This document shows, piece by piece, positions 1 to 5,697 of a stretch of DNA of 14,897 nucleotides (position 1 is its first letter; each line of letters begins with the position of its first letter). Where the stretch lies: the NCBI GenBank assembly GCA_045546535.1, contig JAZQDA010000151.1:1-14897 (forward strand), read 5' to 3'. The notes under the pieces were generated by a model, which saw only the letters and a program-made list of their open reading frames with translations, was not told the DNA's origin and ran no database searches. This stretch comes from RGIG1828 sp045546535. GTDB taxonomy: Bacteria > Bacillota > Clostridia > UMGS1810. The position numbers and the translations under genes are program-made.

Positions 1-63
1 TTTAACAAAAGGTGTATCGGTAAATGCCATTATCTTTTTTACATAATTTTCTCTAAATATCAT
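1..63 (-). CDS. ATP-binding protein, N-terminal fragment (DUF4143-type ATPase?)
   Basis: Only the first 21 codons lie in the window; the gene runs leftward off the edge. ATG at 63 is preceded by CGGAGGTG (70-77) at 6 nt and a near-consensus promoter, so this is a real gene start. The N-terminus reads MIFRENYVKKIMAFTDTPFV, which resembles the opening of the AAA-type ATP-binding proteins with a C-terminal DUF4143 domain, where a segment like this comes just before the Walker A loop. That assignment is from memory of the family pattern; no Walker motif is visible. It lies outside the proposed left attachment core and probably belongs to the flanking chromosome. Confidence 0.55.
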   Translation of the reverse strand, partial: MIFRENYVKKIMAFTDTPFVK

Positions 64-69
64 ATTAAA

Positions 70-115
70 CACCTCCGTGTGCTATTAGTATAGCACCAAG
101 AGTCTTTTTAGTCAA
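70..115 (-). promoter_or_regulatory. Promoter and ribosome binding site of the leftward ATPase gene
   Basis: On the minus strand, -35 TTGACT (110-115), a 17-bp spacer and -10 TATACT (87-92), followed by the ribosome binding site CGGAGGTG (70-77) and ATG at 63. One of the clearest promoters in the window. Confidence 0.82.
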
Positions 116-120
116 TAGTT

Positions 121-184
121 TTGCGGTTATAACCCGAAAAACTTTTATAAAATTACAAAAGTTGCGGTTTTACCACAAAACCGC
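121..184. promoter_or_regulatory. Repeated TTGCGGTT sites and a small dyad upstream of the ATPase promoter
   Basis: TTGCGGTT occurs at 121-128 and again at 162-169. The second copy is part of an 8-bp inverted repeat, GCGGTTTT (164-171) and AAAACCGC (177-184), with a 5-nt loop. The position directly upstream of the -35 box suggests an operator or activator site; no cognate regulator is identifiable. Confidence 0.35.
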
Positions 185-203
185 CTTAAATTCACAAACA
201 CAC

Positions 204-238
204 ACAACACCCTATGACCAAAAGTCATAGGGTGTTGT
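204..238. terminator. Perfect 15-bp hairpin terminator left of the attachment core
   Basis: A 15-bp perfect stem (204-218 with 224-238) around a 5-nt loop. On the plus strand it ends in TTTT; on the minus strand it is followed by a GT-rich T-interrupted tail. The only gene to its left starts at 63 and reads away, so it more likely ended a leftward chromosomal gene once located to the right, now displaced by the inserted elements. Orientation is not certain. Confidence 0.6.
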
Positions 239-248
239 TTTAGTCTAA

Positions 249-266
249 GGGTTTCATTGTGGGGAT
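249..266. repeat. Left copy of 18-bp direct repeat, putative att core
   Basis: GGGTTTCATTGTGGGGAT is identical here and at 12699-12716, in the same orientation. This copy is 581 bp beyond the stop codon of the integrase at 848-2164. Weak similarity continues leftward of both copies (TAGTCTAA versus TAATCGAG). Placement downstream of a Tn916-type integrase is where the integrase-proximal core is expected. The crossover point cannot be set from one sequence. Confidence 0.65.
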
Positions 267-278
267 GCTCTTTGAGTC

Positions 279-314
279 TCTCATAGCCTCTCATGGTAGG
301 GCATCAGTTCTCAT
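279..314. repeat. Phased TCTCAT repeats, possible integrase arm sites
   Basis: TCTCAT starts at 279, 289 and 309, with spacings of 10 and 20 bp, so all three copies face the same side of the helix. They lie just inside the left core, where an integrase N-terminal domain or an accessory protein would bind. Function is inferred from position and phasing only. Confidence 0.4.
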
Positions 315-393
315 AACCTTTGCTTATTTCATCAGATTTTGAGACTTCGCATATAGCCGCACCCATTCTCACTCCTGGGACAAAAATTCTCGG

Positions 394-418
394 AAGTTTG
401 GGGTACTTCTGGGGTAAA
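394..418. repeat. GGGGTA repeat pair near the left end of element A
   Basis: AAGTTTGGGGTA followed by GGGGTAAA, separated by 5 bp. Nearly the same pair in the same orientation occurs at the right end (12610-12634). A sequence shared by both ends of an integrative element suggests arm-type integrase or excisionase sites. Confidence 0.45.
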
Positions 419-464
419 ATCACTTTTTCCACAACCAATGAAACCAACTAACTTTGATGTAGAG

Positions 465-493
465 ATTATAACACAAAAACTACTGATTTGCAA
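465..493 (-). promoter_or_regulatory. Outward-facing promoter near the left end of element A
   Basis: On the minus strand, -35 TTGCAA (488-493), a 17-bp spacer and -10 TATAAT (465-470). It lies just past the terminator that ends the integrase-side transcripts and points toward the att core. No credible gene follows within the element, so the transcript would leave it. Confidence 0.5.
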
Positions 494-512
494 CCCAAAA
501 TCAAAAGAAAAT

Positions 513-536
513 GGGACTGCCATCAAAGACAGTCCC
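513..536 (-). terminator. Terminator after the small Cys/His-rich gene
   Basis: GGGACTG (513-519) pairs with CAGTCCC (530-536). On the minus strand the stem is followed by ATTTTCTTTTG, an acceptable U-tract. It ends the leftward xis-int-side transcripts 12 nt after the stop codon at 548. Confidence 0.75.
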
Positions 537-547
537 GCCATTCAAAT

Positions 548-739
548 TTATGCTGTTTTCTTTTCTGTTAGCATCTTGACAACCGTTTCGTGTGCACCTT
601 CGATGTGGCAATGCCTACAACTAAGGTGATATCCGTGGTAGCAACACAAATTACAAGACTTTTCAAAATTCTTTGTTGCCTGATAAACAGTTGCAGAGTC
701 ATATTGTTTTTGGACACCAATGTCCATAAACTTACTCAT
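548..739 (-). CDS. Small Cys/His-rich protein, unknown
   Basis: This is 63 aa with start ATG at 739, chosen because AAGGAAG lies 8 nt upstream; a longer reading from 784 has no ribosome binding site. Residues 29-47 hold a dense potential metal-binding cluster (CNLCC, HGYH, CRHC and a later H). I do not recognise a family. It lies between the integrase stop codon and the attachment core, where little except recombination-related or terminal genes is normally kept, and it is followed immediately by a terminator. A zinc-finger-like accessory factor for recombination is possible, but nothing in the sequence proves it. Confidence 0.6.
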   Translation of the reverse strand: MSKFMDIGVQKQYDSATVYQATKNFEKSCNLCCYHGYHLSCRHCHIEGAHETVVKMLTEKKTA

Positions 740-757
740 AATCATTTCTTCCTTTCT

Positions 758-813
758 TTGAGATTTTAGAAAGAAATAATTCATTGAGATAAGCGATAAT
801 CTTAATTGAGATA
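758..813. repeat. Three TTGAGAT repeats upstream of the small Cys/His gene
   Basis: TTGAGAT starts at 758, 784 and 806, with the last two extended to ATTGAGATA. They fill the 108-bp gap between the integrase stop and the small gene's start, together with a GAAATA/TATTTC dyad (816-832). They could be regulatory or arm-type sites; the evidence is weak. Confidence 0.25.
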
Positions 814-847
814 GTGAAATAGCTATTATTTCTCTTTAATTTAATTT

Positions 848-2164
848 TTAAGCATTTGCTCTGCCAAGATAGATATTGTTTTTGACCTTCTCCAACGCCT
901 TTCGTTTGAGGTCTTCTGAGACATCGGTGTAAATTTCAATGGTTGTTTTGACATCCTTATGCCCCATAAGGCTTTGAATGACCGCCAATGGAATCATATT
1001 ATCGTTATTGATAGATTCTTCCATCAGACGGGTACAGAAGGAATGTCGCAACTGGTGAGTTGTCATATGCGGTATCAATACAGCATCACGGGATTCCAAT
1101 TCTGCATTTTCCTTTTCCTTCTCATTATAATCACGAATGATGCGAGCGATTCCGTCATTGACACTGGATAAGGACAGCACAGTGCCGTATCGGTTCGTGA
1201 ATACCCAATCACTATAACCATCAATGACCGTGTTTGCAGTGCCGTGTTGCTCCTGATATGCCTTTTCAGCCAGCAATGCCTCACGGACTTCTTTCATCAT
1301 AGGAATGGTTCTGATGCCCGCCTTGGTCTTAGGAGCAGGATGCACACGATAACCACAAGTCCCATCCTCCCACTGGCGATAAATCAGTGTATGTGTGATA
1401 TAGATGCAGTCGTTCTTGAAATCGCAATTTTTCCATACGAGTCCAGTGCATTCACCGATTCTCATTCCTGTTCCGAGCAAAACGGTCAGGATATTTTTCC
1501 ATCTGGAATAATCACTGTTACTTCTCATAAAGTCGACAAATGCCATTTGTTGTTCCACAGTGAAGGCATATTTTGTCGTAACCTTTTTAGGTTGCCACTC
1601 CTTCATCTGACGAATCTCTTTCATAGCAGGTATGCAAGGGTTTTTACGAATTAGATTGTCAAAGACCGCCTTCTCAAATACGGGGTTGAGAATCGTATGT
1701 ACAACCTCCATAGAATTTGGTTTCAACCCGTGCTTGGTAATTAGTTCATTGTAGAATCTCTTCATATCAGAATAATTGATATTACCAATCTGCCGTTTGC
1801 CGAACCCTTTACGAACATATTTATTATAATTATAAATATATCCTGTTCGAGTCGAATCTGACAAATTCAACTTACCCTTAATGTGCAAGTCAAACCTCTC
1901 ATTTAAGGTTGCTTTTTGGGAATGTAACGGGGTAATACCATCGTTCAAATCCTGCTGAATTTCCCGTTCCATATCCCGCAATGCTTCACAATACCGTTTC
2001 CCTTTGGGAACGGGGTCAGAATGAGACAATCTCCAACTATAGATGCTTTTGCGAATTCCGTTAGCATCATAATAACGATACTCATACAAACCATTCTTTT
2101 TCTGTCGTTCGCCATCTTGTAAGGGTCTACCTCCATTATCTCTTCTGGATGCAGGTGTTCTCAT
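848..2164 (-). CDS. Tyrosine recombinase, Tn916-type integrase (element A)
   Basis: Catalyses site-specific strand exchange between the element's att site and the chromosome, for integration and, with Xis, excision. It has 438 aa. Residues 10-45 match the Tn916-like N-terminal arm-binding domain (RYYDANGIRKSIYSWRL), about 85-185 the core-binding domain, and about 195-430 the catalytic domain. Visible active-site residues are R235 (GTGMRIGE), K279 (PKTKAGIRTIP), H370 and R373 (HQLRH), H402 (LMGH) and nucleophile Y412 (EIYTDV), so it appears intact. ATG at 2164 follows AGGAGG at 8 nt; that ribosome binding site lies inside the overlapping upstream Cys-cluster gene (29-nt overlap), implying coupled translation. 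It is homologous to the integrase at 12878-14137 but clearly divergent. Family assignment is firm; att specificity is inferred. Confidence 0.95.
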   Translation of the reverse strand: MRTPASRRDNGGRPLQDGERQKKNGLYEYRYYDANGIRKSIYSWRLSHSDPVPKGKRYCEALRDMEREIQQDLNDGITPLHSQKATLNERFDLHIKGKLNLSDSTRTGYIYNYNKYVRKGFGKRQIGNINYSDMKRFYNELITKHGLKPNSMEVVHTILNPVFEKAVFDNLIRKNPCIPAMKEIRQMKEWQPKKVTTKYAFTVEQQMAFVDFMRSNSDYSRWKNILTVLLGTGMRIGECTGLVWKNCDFKNDCIYITHTLIYRQWEDGTCGYRVHPAPKTKAGIRTIPMMKEVREALLAEKAYQEQHGTANTVIDGYSDWVFTNRYGTVLSLSSVNDGIARIIRDYNEKEKENAELESRDAVLIPHMTTHQLRHSFCTRLMEESINNDNMIPLAVIQSLMGHKDVKTTIEIYTDVSEDLKRKALEKVKNNIYLGRANA

Positions 2165-2564
2165 ACCAAAATCCTCCTAAATCTAAATTTCTGCCTGCGA
2201 ATGATTTCCCAAGACATCCGCAGGATTTTGTGTTGCCACTCCGCAAGTCCACAGAGGACACGGTGGTCATTTTCCCGCAGTCACACTTGCACCGCCAAAG
2301 TGCCTTGCGGTGCTGTGATGTTCCCACTCTCTTTTTGACAGTCAATCTGCCAAACCGTTGACCTTTCAGGTCAATCGCATGGGAAACTCTTTTTAGGCAG
2401 CCACAGGACTTTTTATGCCCGTGCCTTAAATCGCTGGAAGTGGCGAATGTGGTGTTACCACATTCGCACAAGCACTCCCACACAACAGAATCCTTATAAT
2501 TCCTGCCGTGCTCCTTGATGACTGTCAGGCGGTTAAACTTCATACCGGTTAAGTCATATTTCAA
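2136..2564 (-). CDS. Duplicated Cys-cluster (zinc-ribbon-like) protein between xis and int
   Basis: I place the start at TTG 2564, giving 142 aa, because AGGGGTG lies 6 nt upstream and the protein then opens directly into the conserved repeat. The same frame stays open upstream to 2858, but that part overlaps xis and is not credible. There are two tandem copies of one module: residues 7-57 and 68-118, each G-x-x-F-x-R-L-T-V, then W-x-C-x-C-x-CG, then DLR-x-G and KSCGCL (Cys 31, 33, 35, 54, 56 and 92, 94, 96, 115, 117). This pattern is frequent in phage and mobile-element proteins of unknown function; metal binding is likely. It sits 16 nt after xis and overlaps int by 29 nt, so it is co-expressed with the recombination genes. 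A DNA-binding or recombination-directionality role is inference. Confidence 0.82.
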   Translation of the reverse strand: MKYDLTGMKFNRLTVIKEHGRNYKDSVVWECLCECGNTTFATSSDLRHGHKKSCGCLKRVSHAIDLKGQRFGRLTVKKRVGTSQHRKALWRCKCDCGKMTTVSSVDLRSGNTKSCGCLGKSFAGRNLDLGGFWYENTCIQKR

Positions 2565-2580
2565 GGTATTCACCCCTTTC

Positions 2581-2805
2581 TCAATAGTGGATTGCACTCT
2601 CTTTGAGGATGTACTGCTCAAAGAGGGGTCTCTTAATAAGGGTCTTCGTTCCAATGTGGAGCAAATAGTCCGCATTAGGATGGAGACCAATGAGTCTTCG
2701 CAGTGTGTGCTCTCCGATGCCGAAGATACCGCAAGCCTCCTCAATGGTAAGATTAAATTTGTTTTCAGGTGCAATTTTAGGAATTGCCATACCCATAGTA
2801 CACAT
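2581..2805 (-). CDS. xis: Excisionase, Tn916 Xis-type (element A)
   Basis: This small DNA-bending protein steers the integrase toward excision. It has 74 aa; ATG at 2805 is preceded by AAGGAGA at 8 nt. Residues 17-62 carry the family pattern: FNLTIEEACGIFGIGEHTLR (winged-helix recognition part), then NADYLLHIGTKTLIKR and LFEQYI. It aligns well with the second excisionase at 14275-14481. It leads a leftward operon with the Cys-cluster protein and integrase; a TTGACA -35 box lies about 50 bp upstream. The N-terminal extension before residue 15 is not conserved between the two copies, so a start at a later ATG (residue 4 or 6) cannot be excluded. Confidence 0.9.
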   Translation of the reverse strand: MCTMGMAIPKIAPENKFNLTIEEACGIFGIGEHTLRRLIGLHPNADYLLHIGTKTLIKRPLFEQYILKESAIHY

Positions 2806-2830
2806 AAACTAATTCTCCTTTCAAAATTAA

Positions 2831-2858
2831 GTAATATTATCGAAAATCTTATTGTCAA
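2831..2858 (-). promoter_or_regulatory. Promoter of the xis - Cys-cluster - int operon
   Basis: Minus strand: perfect -35 TTGACA (2853-2858), 16-bp spacer, weak -10 TATTAC (2831-2836), 25 bp before the xis start codon. The weak -10 suggests low or activated expression. Confidence 0.55.
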
Positions 2859-2962
2859 TTTCTTGCCCTTTCCGTATCAGCTCAGTAGGTTGGCTGTCGT
2901 GAGACTTATGCGATGCACGACCTCGCAGGTTGAGGGTTCTTCATATTAAGTTTTCAAGGTAC

Positions 2963-2991
2963 TTGACATTCTACCGCCTTTTTGCTATACT
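2963..2991 (+). promoter_or_regulatory. Promoter of the recombinase-like gene
   Basis: TTGACA (2963-2968), 17-bp spacer, TATACT (2986-2991). Near-consensus and divergent from the xis promoter about 105 bp away. It predicts a leader of about 160 nt before the start codon at 3159. Confidence 0.85.
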
Positions 2992-3010
2992 GTTAGCGAG
3001 GTTTATTTTT

Positions 3011-3085
3011 ATGGGCAGGTTCAAGGGTTCGCCCTTTGCCTATACCCATAATAAGCGATGTTTTTAGGCGGTTCGTATTCCGCCT
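3011..3085 (+). promoter_or_regulatory. Two hairpins in the long 5' leader of the recombinase-like gene
   Basis: Hairpin 1 (3011-3049) has ATGGG/CCCAT at the base, AGG/CCT in the middle and AAGGG-TTCG-CCCTT at the tip, a stable UUCG tetraloop. Hairpin 2 is AGGCGG (3066-3071) with CCGCCT (3080-3085). Neither has a good T-tract, so RNA-level control of the downstream gene is more likely than constitutive termination. No known riboswitch class is recognised. Confidence 0.5.
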
Positions 3086-3158
3086 TTACCCTTATTATAC
3101 ACATAAACCTCTTCATTGTCAAGCCTATGAAGAAAATTTTTTACTGAGAGGTACATTT

Positions 3159-4085
3159 ATGCCAAAAATTACAGGATATGGTGTTTGCATCAGAAACACC
3201 CCTATTAAAGTCGAAAACACAGTTGTATATCAGGAACTTACTAACATTGGTTTTGACTTGGATGAAATATCTATTGATATTGTCCGTGCCGACACTACAG
3301 CTCGCCCTCAACTGGAAAAACTGATTAAGGAACTGGATGTAGGCGACCAAATACATATGTACTCTATCGATGCATTTTTGTTAGGCGATTGCAGAAGGGC
3401 AACATTATATTATTCTGATATCCTCCAAAAAGGTATCGACCTTATAATTTATGATTTTGATGGAGCAATTGCAAAATTATCACCGTTCTCTACTCTTCGC
3501 TTTGGCGACCAACGAGCAGGTGAAAAGTTTCTTGCCAAATCTCTAAAATCGATTGATGAACTAATATACGATTTTGGAGAATATTTTGTCGATGCCACTC
3601 CTTCTAAGAACTCTGGTGGGTTACGAACGGAAGCGAGAGTAAATATAAGCGCTGCATTCAAGGAAATATATTTTGCCTATGAGTCATATCAAATAAAGCA
3701 AGAGAAGACATTAGAACTCTTAAAAGATTATTGTGGAATTGGCAGTAAAGTTACATTTTGGTTGATGGCAAAAGACTACGAGGCTGCTCTTCATTATAGC
3801 GAAGACCTTTCCAACCAACCGTTTGAGATTTTTGACCTGCCAAAGCGGTGTGGAAAACTTCCGGAAGAATATCACCAAATCACAAAACTCGCAGATTCCT
3901 ACATTGGGACTATTCCCAGTGAACAAGAACGAGTTGAACTTGCAATGAGAACTCTAAATATGGTTGGTGGGTATAACGTGTATCGCCGTTGGCAATTGGT
4001 CGCTGAGAAAACTCCCAAGCCCCGAAAGCATATTAAAATAGACTTCGACATTGGTGACTTTGAGAAAAAATATGCAAAGATATGA
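3159..4085 (+). CDS. Serine-recombinase-like protein with degenerate catalytic site
   Basis: It is 308 aa; start ATG 3159 is chosen because GAGAGGT precedes it, while the open frame back to 3036 runs through leader hairpins. Residues 1-105 follow the resolvase/invertase N-terminal fold: an N-terminal strand, then RPQLEKLIKELDVGDQIHMY, then the SID segment and a QKGIDLIIYDF strand. But the nucleophilic serine position of the usual Y-x-R-V-S motif appears to be Thr14 (R12-N-T14), and the DRLGR arginines are replaced (S-I-D71-A-F-L-L). Residues 165-215 resemble the helix-turn-helix part of resolvases (F-K-E-I-Y, then a helical segment). I infer a catalytically inactive DNA-binding relative, perhaps a regulator or accessory factor for excision, since it is divergent from xis. 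It has its own promoter, and a terminator follows directly. Confidence 0.75.
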   Translation: MPKITGYGVCIRNTPIKVENTVVYQELTNIGFDLDEISIDIVRADTTARPQLEKLIKELDVGDQIHMYSIDAFLLGDCRRATLYYSDILQKGIDLIIYDFDGAIAKLSPFSTLRFGDQRAGEKFLAKSLKSIDELIYDFGEYFVDATPSKNSGGLRTEARVNISAAFKEIYFAYESYQIKQEKTLELLKDYCGIGSKVTFWLMAKDYEAALHYSEDLSNQPFEIFDLPKRCGKLPEEYHQITKLADSYIGTIPSEQERVELAMRTLNMVGGYNVYRRWQLVAEKTPKPRKHIKIDFDIGDFEKKYAKI

Positions 4086-4086
4086 C

Positions 4087-4114
4087 AAAAGAGTGGGATT
4101 AGTCCCACTCTTTT
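4087..4114. terminator. Bidirectional terminator between the recombinase-like gene and mob
   Basis: Perfect 12-bp stem (4087-4098 with 4103-4114), loop TTAG, with A4 and T4 at the stem base serving both strands. It separates two convergent genes and overlaps the relaxase stop codon by 2 bases. Confidence 0.9.
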
Positions 4115-5291
4115 ATCTTTCAACCTCTTTAATCACTTTTTTATCGTTTTGTATTTCAGGCCTTCTCCACAACACCTCTTTAATTAATTCGTGAGTAGCA
4201 ATACTTGTGGCCTCCAATCTGTTTAGTGTAGTTTCAATCTTATCAAGGTCTTTATTCATAAGATTTTTCTTTACACTATGTTGTTGATTGCTAAATATTC
4301 TTCTAACACTCTCTATATCATCGTACAACACCTGTAATTCATTTAATTGCTTTTCTATGTGCTTCTTTCTGCTTAATAGGAAAAGTCCGTTCAAAAGTGA
4401 GCTGAGGGCATATAATAAACCATTTGCAAGATTCCCCCAAAAATCCAAATCCTTTCTTAATTGTTTTTCCGCTGTAACATCACCTTTTTTCAATTCCCAT
4501 ATACTATCTTTAATTCTGTTTCTGATAGGTGTTAATTGATTCCAAGTTGAACGGGTTAAATCCTGATACTGTTTCCATTGCTCATCTAATATCTGTTTCT
4601 GTTCTGCTACAATCAAATCAGAATCCTTATCAATAATATCTCTATTCTTTTTTAGTTGTTCAGATAGTGCTTTTAATTCTTTGATTTCTTTATTTCCGCC
4701 CTGTGCCTTTGTAATGCCTGTATGAACCGATGTTTTAAACCCTAACCATTCTTCTATGTGACTATCTAATCTATTATGAAACTGTCTTAAATAGGTTCTG
4801 TTAATACATTTATCCGTATTGAATATATACATCTCTTTATCAGGTCTACTTTTATATTTCTTAATCTTTTTATGTATGGGAGCAAATTTGATATGGATAT
4901 GAGGTTTAAATTTAAAATTCTCATTCTCTAACGATTCATCTTTATGAACCCAAGCTGAAACAATGCTTTTATATCCAAAATCATTTTCTATTAATTCTAC
5001 CGCTGCTTTAAAAAATTGTTTTTCTAATTCTTCATTTTGGGGAAAGTCTTCTGGCAATGTCAAGCATAAAGACACTAAAAAATTTGTATCATCTCTAATT
5101 GTTCCGCCTGTATCTTTTACCATCTGTATCAATTCTTTCAGATATTCTTTTGGATTCTCAACATCACATAAATTATAGTTTAATTTACTTCTTTCTTCAT
5201 CTATGTTTTTCTTCCCATTTGTATTTTCTCTTGTATCATGCTCTATCATATGAAAAGCATTGATACCTTTAAATTTTTCAAAATGTGCCAT
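4113..5291 (-). CDS. mob: MobV-family (Mob/Pre) relaxase
   Basis: Nicks one strand at oriT and stays bound to the 5' end during transfer through a helper element's conjugation channel. It has 392 aa; ATG at 5291 follows AAGGAGG at 9 nt. The N-terminal relaxase domain (1-190) shows H18-x-x-R21 with N25 and the N-I-D-x-E-x-S-x-x-N-Y motif, then the metal-binding motif with H116-K-D-E and the pair H131-I-H133 after a Pro. The rest is helical and charged, with probable coiled coils (about 200-280 and 308-370) on either side of a hydrophobic stretch (284-306, with L, A, S, G and F). That stretch could dip into the membrane, helping dock at the transfer machinery. No coupling protein or type IV secretion gene is present, so the element would be mobilizable rather than self-transmissible. 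Confidence 0.92.
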   Translation of the reverse strand: MAHFEKFKGINAFHMIEHDTRENTNGKKNIDEERSKLNYNLCDVENPKEYLKELIQMVKDTGGTIRDDTNFLVSLCLTLPEDFPQNEELEKQFFKAAVELIENDFGYKSIVSAWVHKDESLENENFKFKPHIHIKFAPIHKKIKKYKSRPDKEMYIFNTDKCINRTYLRQFHNRLDSHIEEWLGFKTSVHTGITKAQGGNKEIKELKALSEQLKKNRDIIDKDSDLIVAEQKQILDEQWKQYQDLTRSTWNQLTPIRNRIKDSIWELKKGDVTAEKQLRKDLDFWGNLANGLLYALSSLLNGLFLLSRKKHIEKQLNELQVLYDDIESVRRIFSNQQHSVKKNLMNKDLDKIETTLNRLEATSIATHELIKEVLWRRPEIQNDKKVIKEVER

Positions 5292-5320
5292 ATATAAATC
5301 CCTCCTTTACTTTTCTGATA

Positions 5321-5349
5321 TAAATATGTTTAAAAGGTTATTTTTACAA
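5321..5349 (-). promoter_or_regulatory. Possible relaxase promoter
   Basis: Minus strand TTGTAA (5344-5349), 17-bp spacer, TATTTA (5321-5326), about 30 bp before the start codon. Both boxes deviate from consensus, so this is moderate evidence only. Confidence 0.4.
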
Positions 5350-5411
5350 ACGAAAAATGACGTAGCAAGTTAGGCATTTTATTTACTGCCGCAAAAAAAT
5401 GAACTTGGTCT

Positions 5412-5468
5412 GCCGACGGCTTAAAAGGTGTATACACCTTTCTGTGTGGAATGCTTCGCCCGTGTGGA
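5412..5468 (+). other. oriT: Candidate oriT upstream of the relaxase
   Basis: A perfect 18-bp palindrome AAAGGTGTATACACCTTT (5424-5441) is followed by CTGTGTGGA and, 18 bp after its start, a second GTGTGGA (5444-5450 and 5462-5468). MobV origins lie just upstream of the relaxase gene and consist of an inverted repeat beside the nick site, which fits. The exact nick site cannot be placed by eye. Confidence 0.5.
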
Positions 5469-5487
5469 TAAAGAAACATAAGAAAAC

Positions 5488-5507
5488 ACAACAAAATTGA
5501 ATCAACA
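5488..5507 (+). repeat. 20-bp dispersed repeat, copy 1
   Basis: ACAACAAAATTGAATCAACA is identical at 10157-10176. In both places it is followed downstream by the GATATGCAG-type hairpin (5698-5734 and 10202-10237). It suggests duplication of a short block inside element A. Confidence 0.6.
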
Positions 5508-5510
5508 GCC

Positions 5511-5546
5511 AAAAACACCGCCTTTTTCATCAAAAGCGGTGTTTTT
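5511..5546. terminator. Hairpin terminator between oriT and the dyad array
   Basis: AAAAACACCGC with TTTT after one bulged C (5511-5526) pairs with AAAA plus GCGGTGTTTTT (5532-5546). The A/T-rich base lets it act in both directions; no gene ends right beside it, so it may insulate the oriT region. Confidence 0.75.
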
Positions 5547-5572
5547 CATTTTTCCTCATATCTTTTTTATGC

Positions 5573-5647
5573 TGATAATAGTATCAACAAGGTGATACCG
5601 TTTAAGATATCACTTTACTGATATTAAAAATATCGCCTAAGTGATAC
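5573..5647. repeat. Array of TATCA/TGATA dyads
   Basis: Three 18-bp dyads at 5581-5598, 5607-5624 and 5630-5647, each TATCA (TATCG in the third) followed exactly 11 bp later by TGATA, plus a leading TGATA at 5573. Half-sites one helical turn apart are typical of binding by a dimeric regulator or an initiator. The array is bounded by two terminators (5511-5546 and 5698-5734) in gene-free DNA. Confidence 0.55.
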
Positions 5648-5697
5648 TAAAATGCAACAATTTTAAAACAACAGCCATTTTGCTGCAAAAAGTCATA

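Noticed and set aside
249..266. Attachment core as the 3' end of a tRNA gene
   Set aside because: Neither strand around either copy folds as a tRNA acceptor/T arm and there is no GGTTCGA box next to it.
332..541. Leftward 69-codon frame near the left end
   Set aside because: No ribosome binding site; it runs over the terminator at 513-536, the promoter at 465-493 and the arm-like repeats, and has no protein-like features.
1244..1654. Rightward 136-codon frame antisense to the integrase
   Set aside because: It is the complement of a strongly conserved catalytic domain and has no ribosome binding site.
2565..2858. In-frame N-terminal extension of the Cys-cluster protein up to 2858
   Set aside because: It overlaps the whole xis gene in another frame, shows no recognisable protein pattern, and the TTG at 2564 has a good ribosome binding site.
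3036..3158. In-frame extension of the recombinase-like protein back to 3036
   Set aside because: The segment is the hairpin-rich leader, has no ribosome binding site, and the resolvase-like fold starts at 3159.
5573..5647. Plasmid replication origin with cognate Rep
   Set aside because: No Rep protein of rolling-circle or theta type is recognisable in the window, so I leave it as a dyad array of unknown function.
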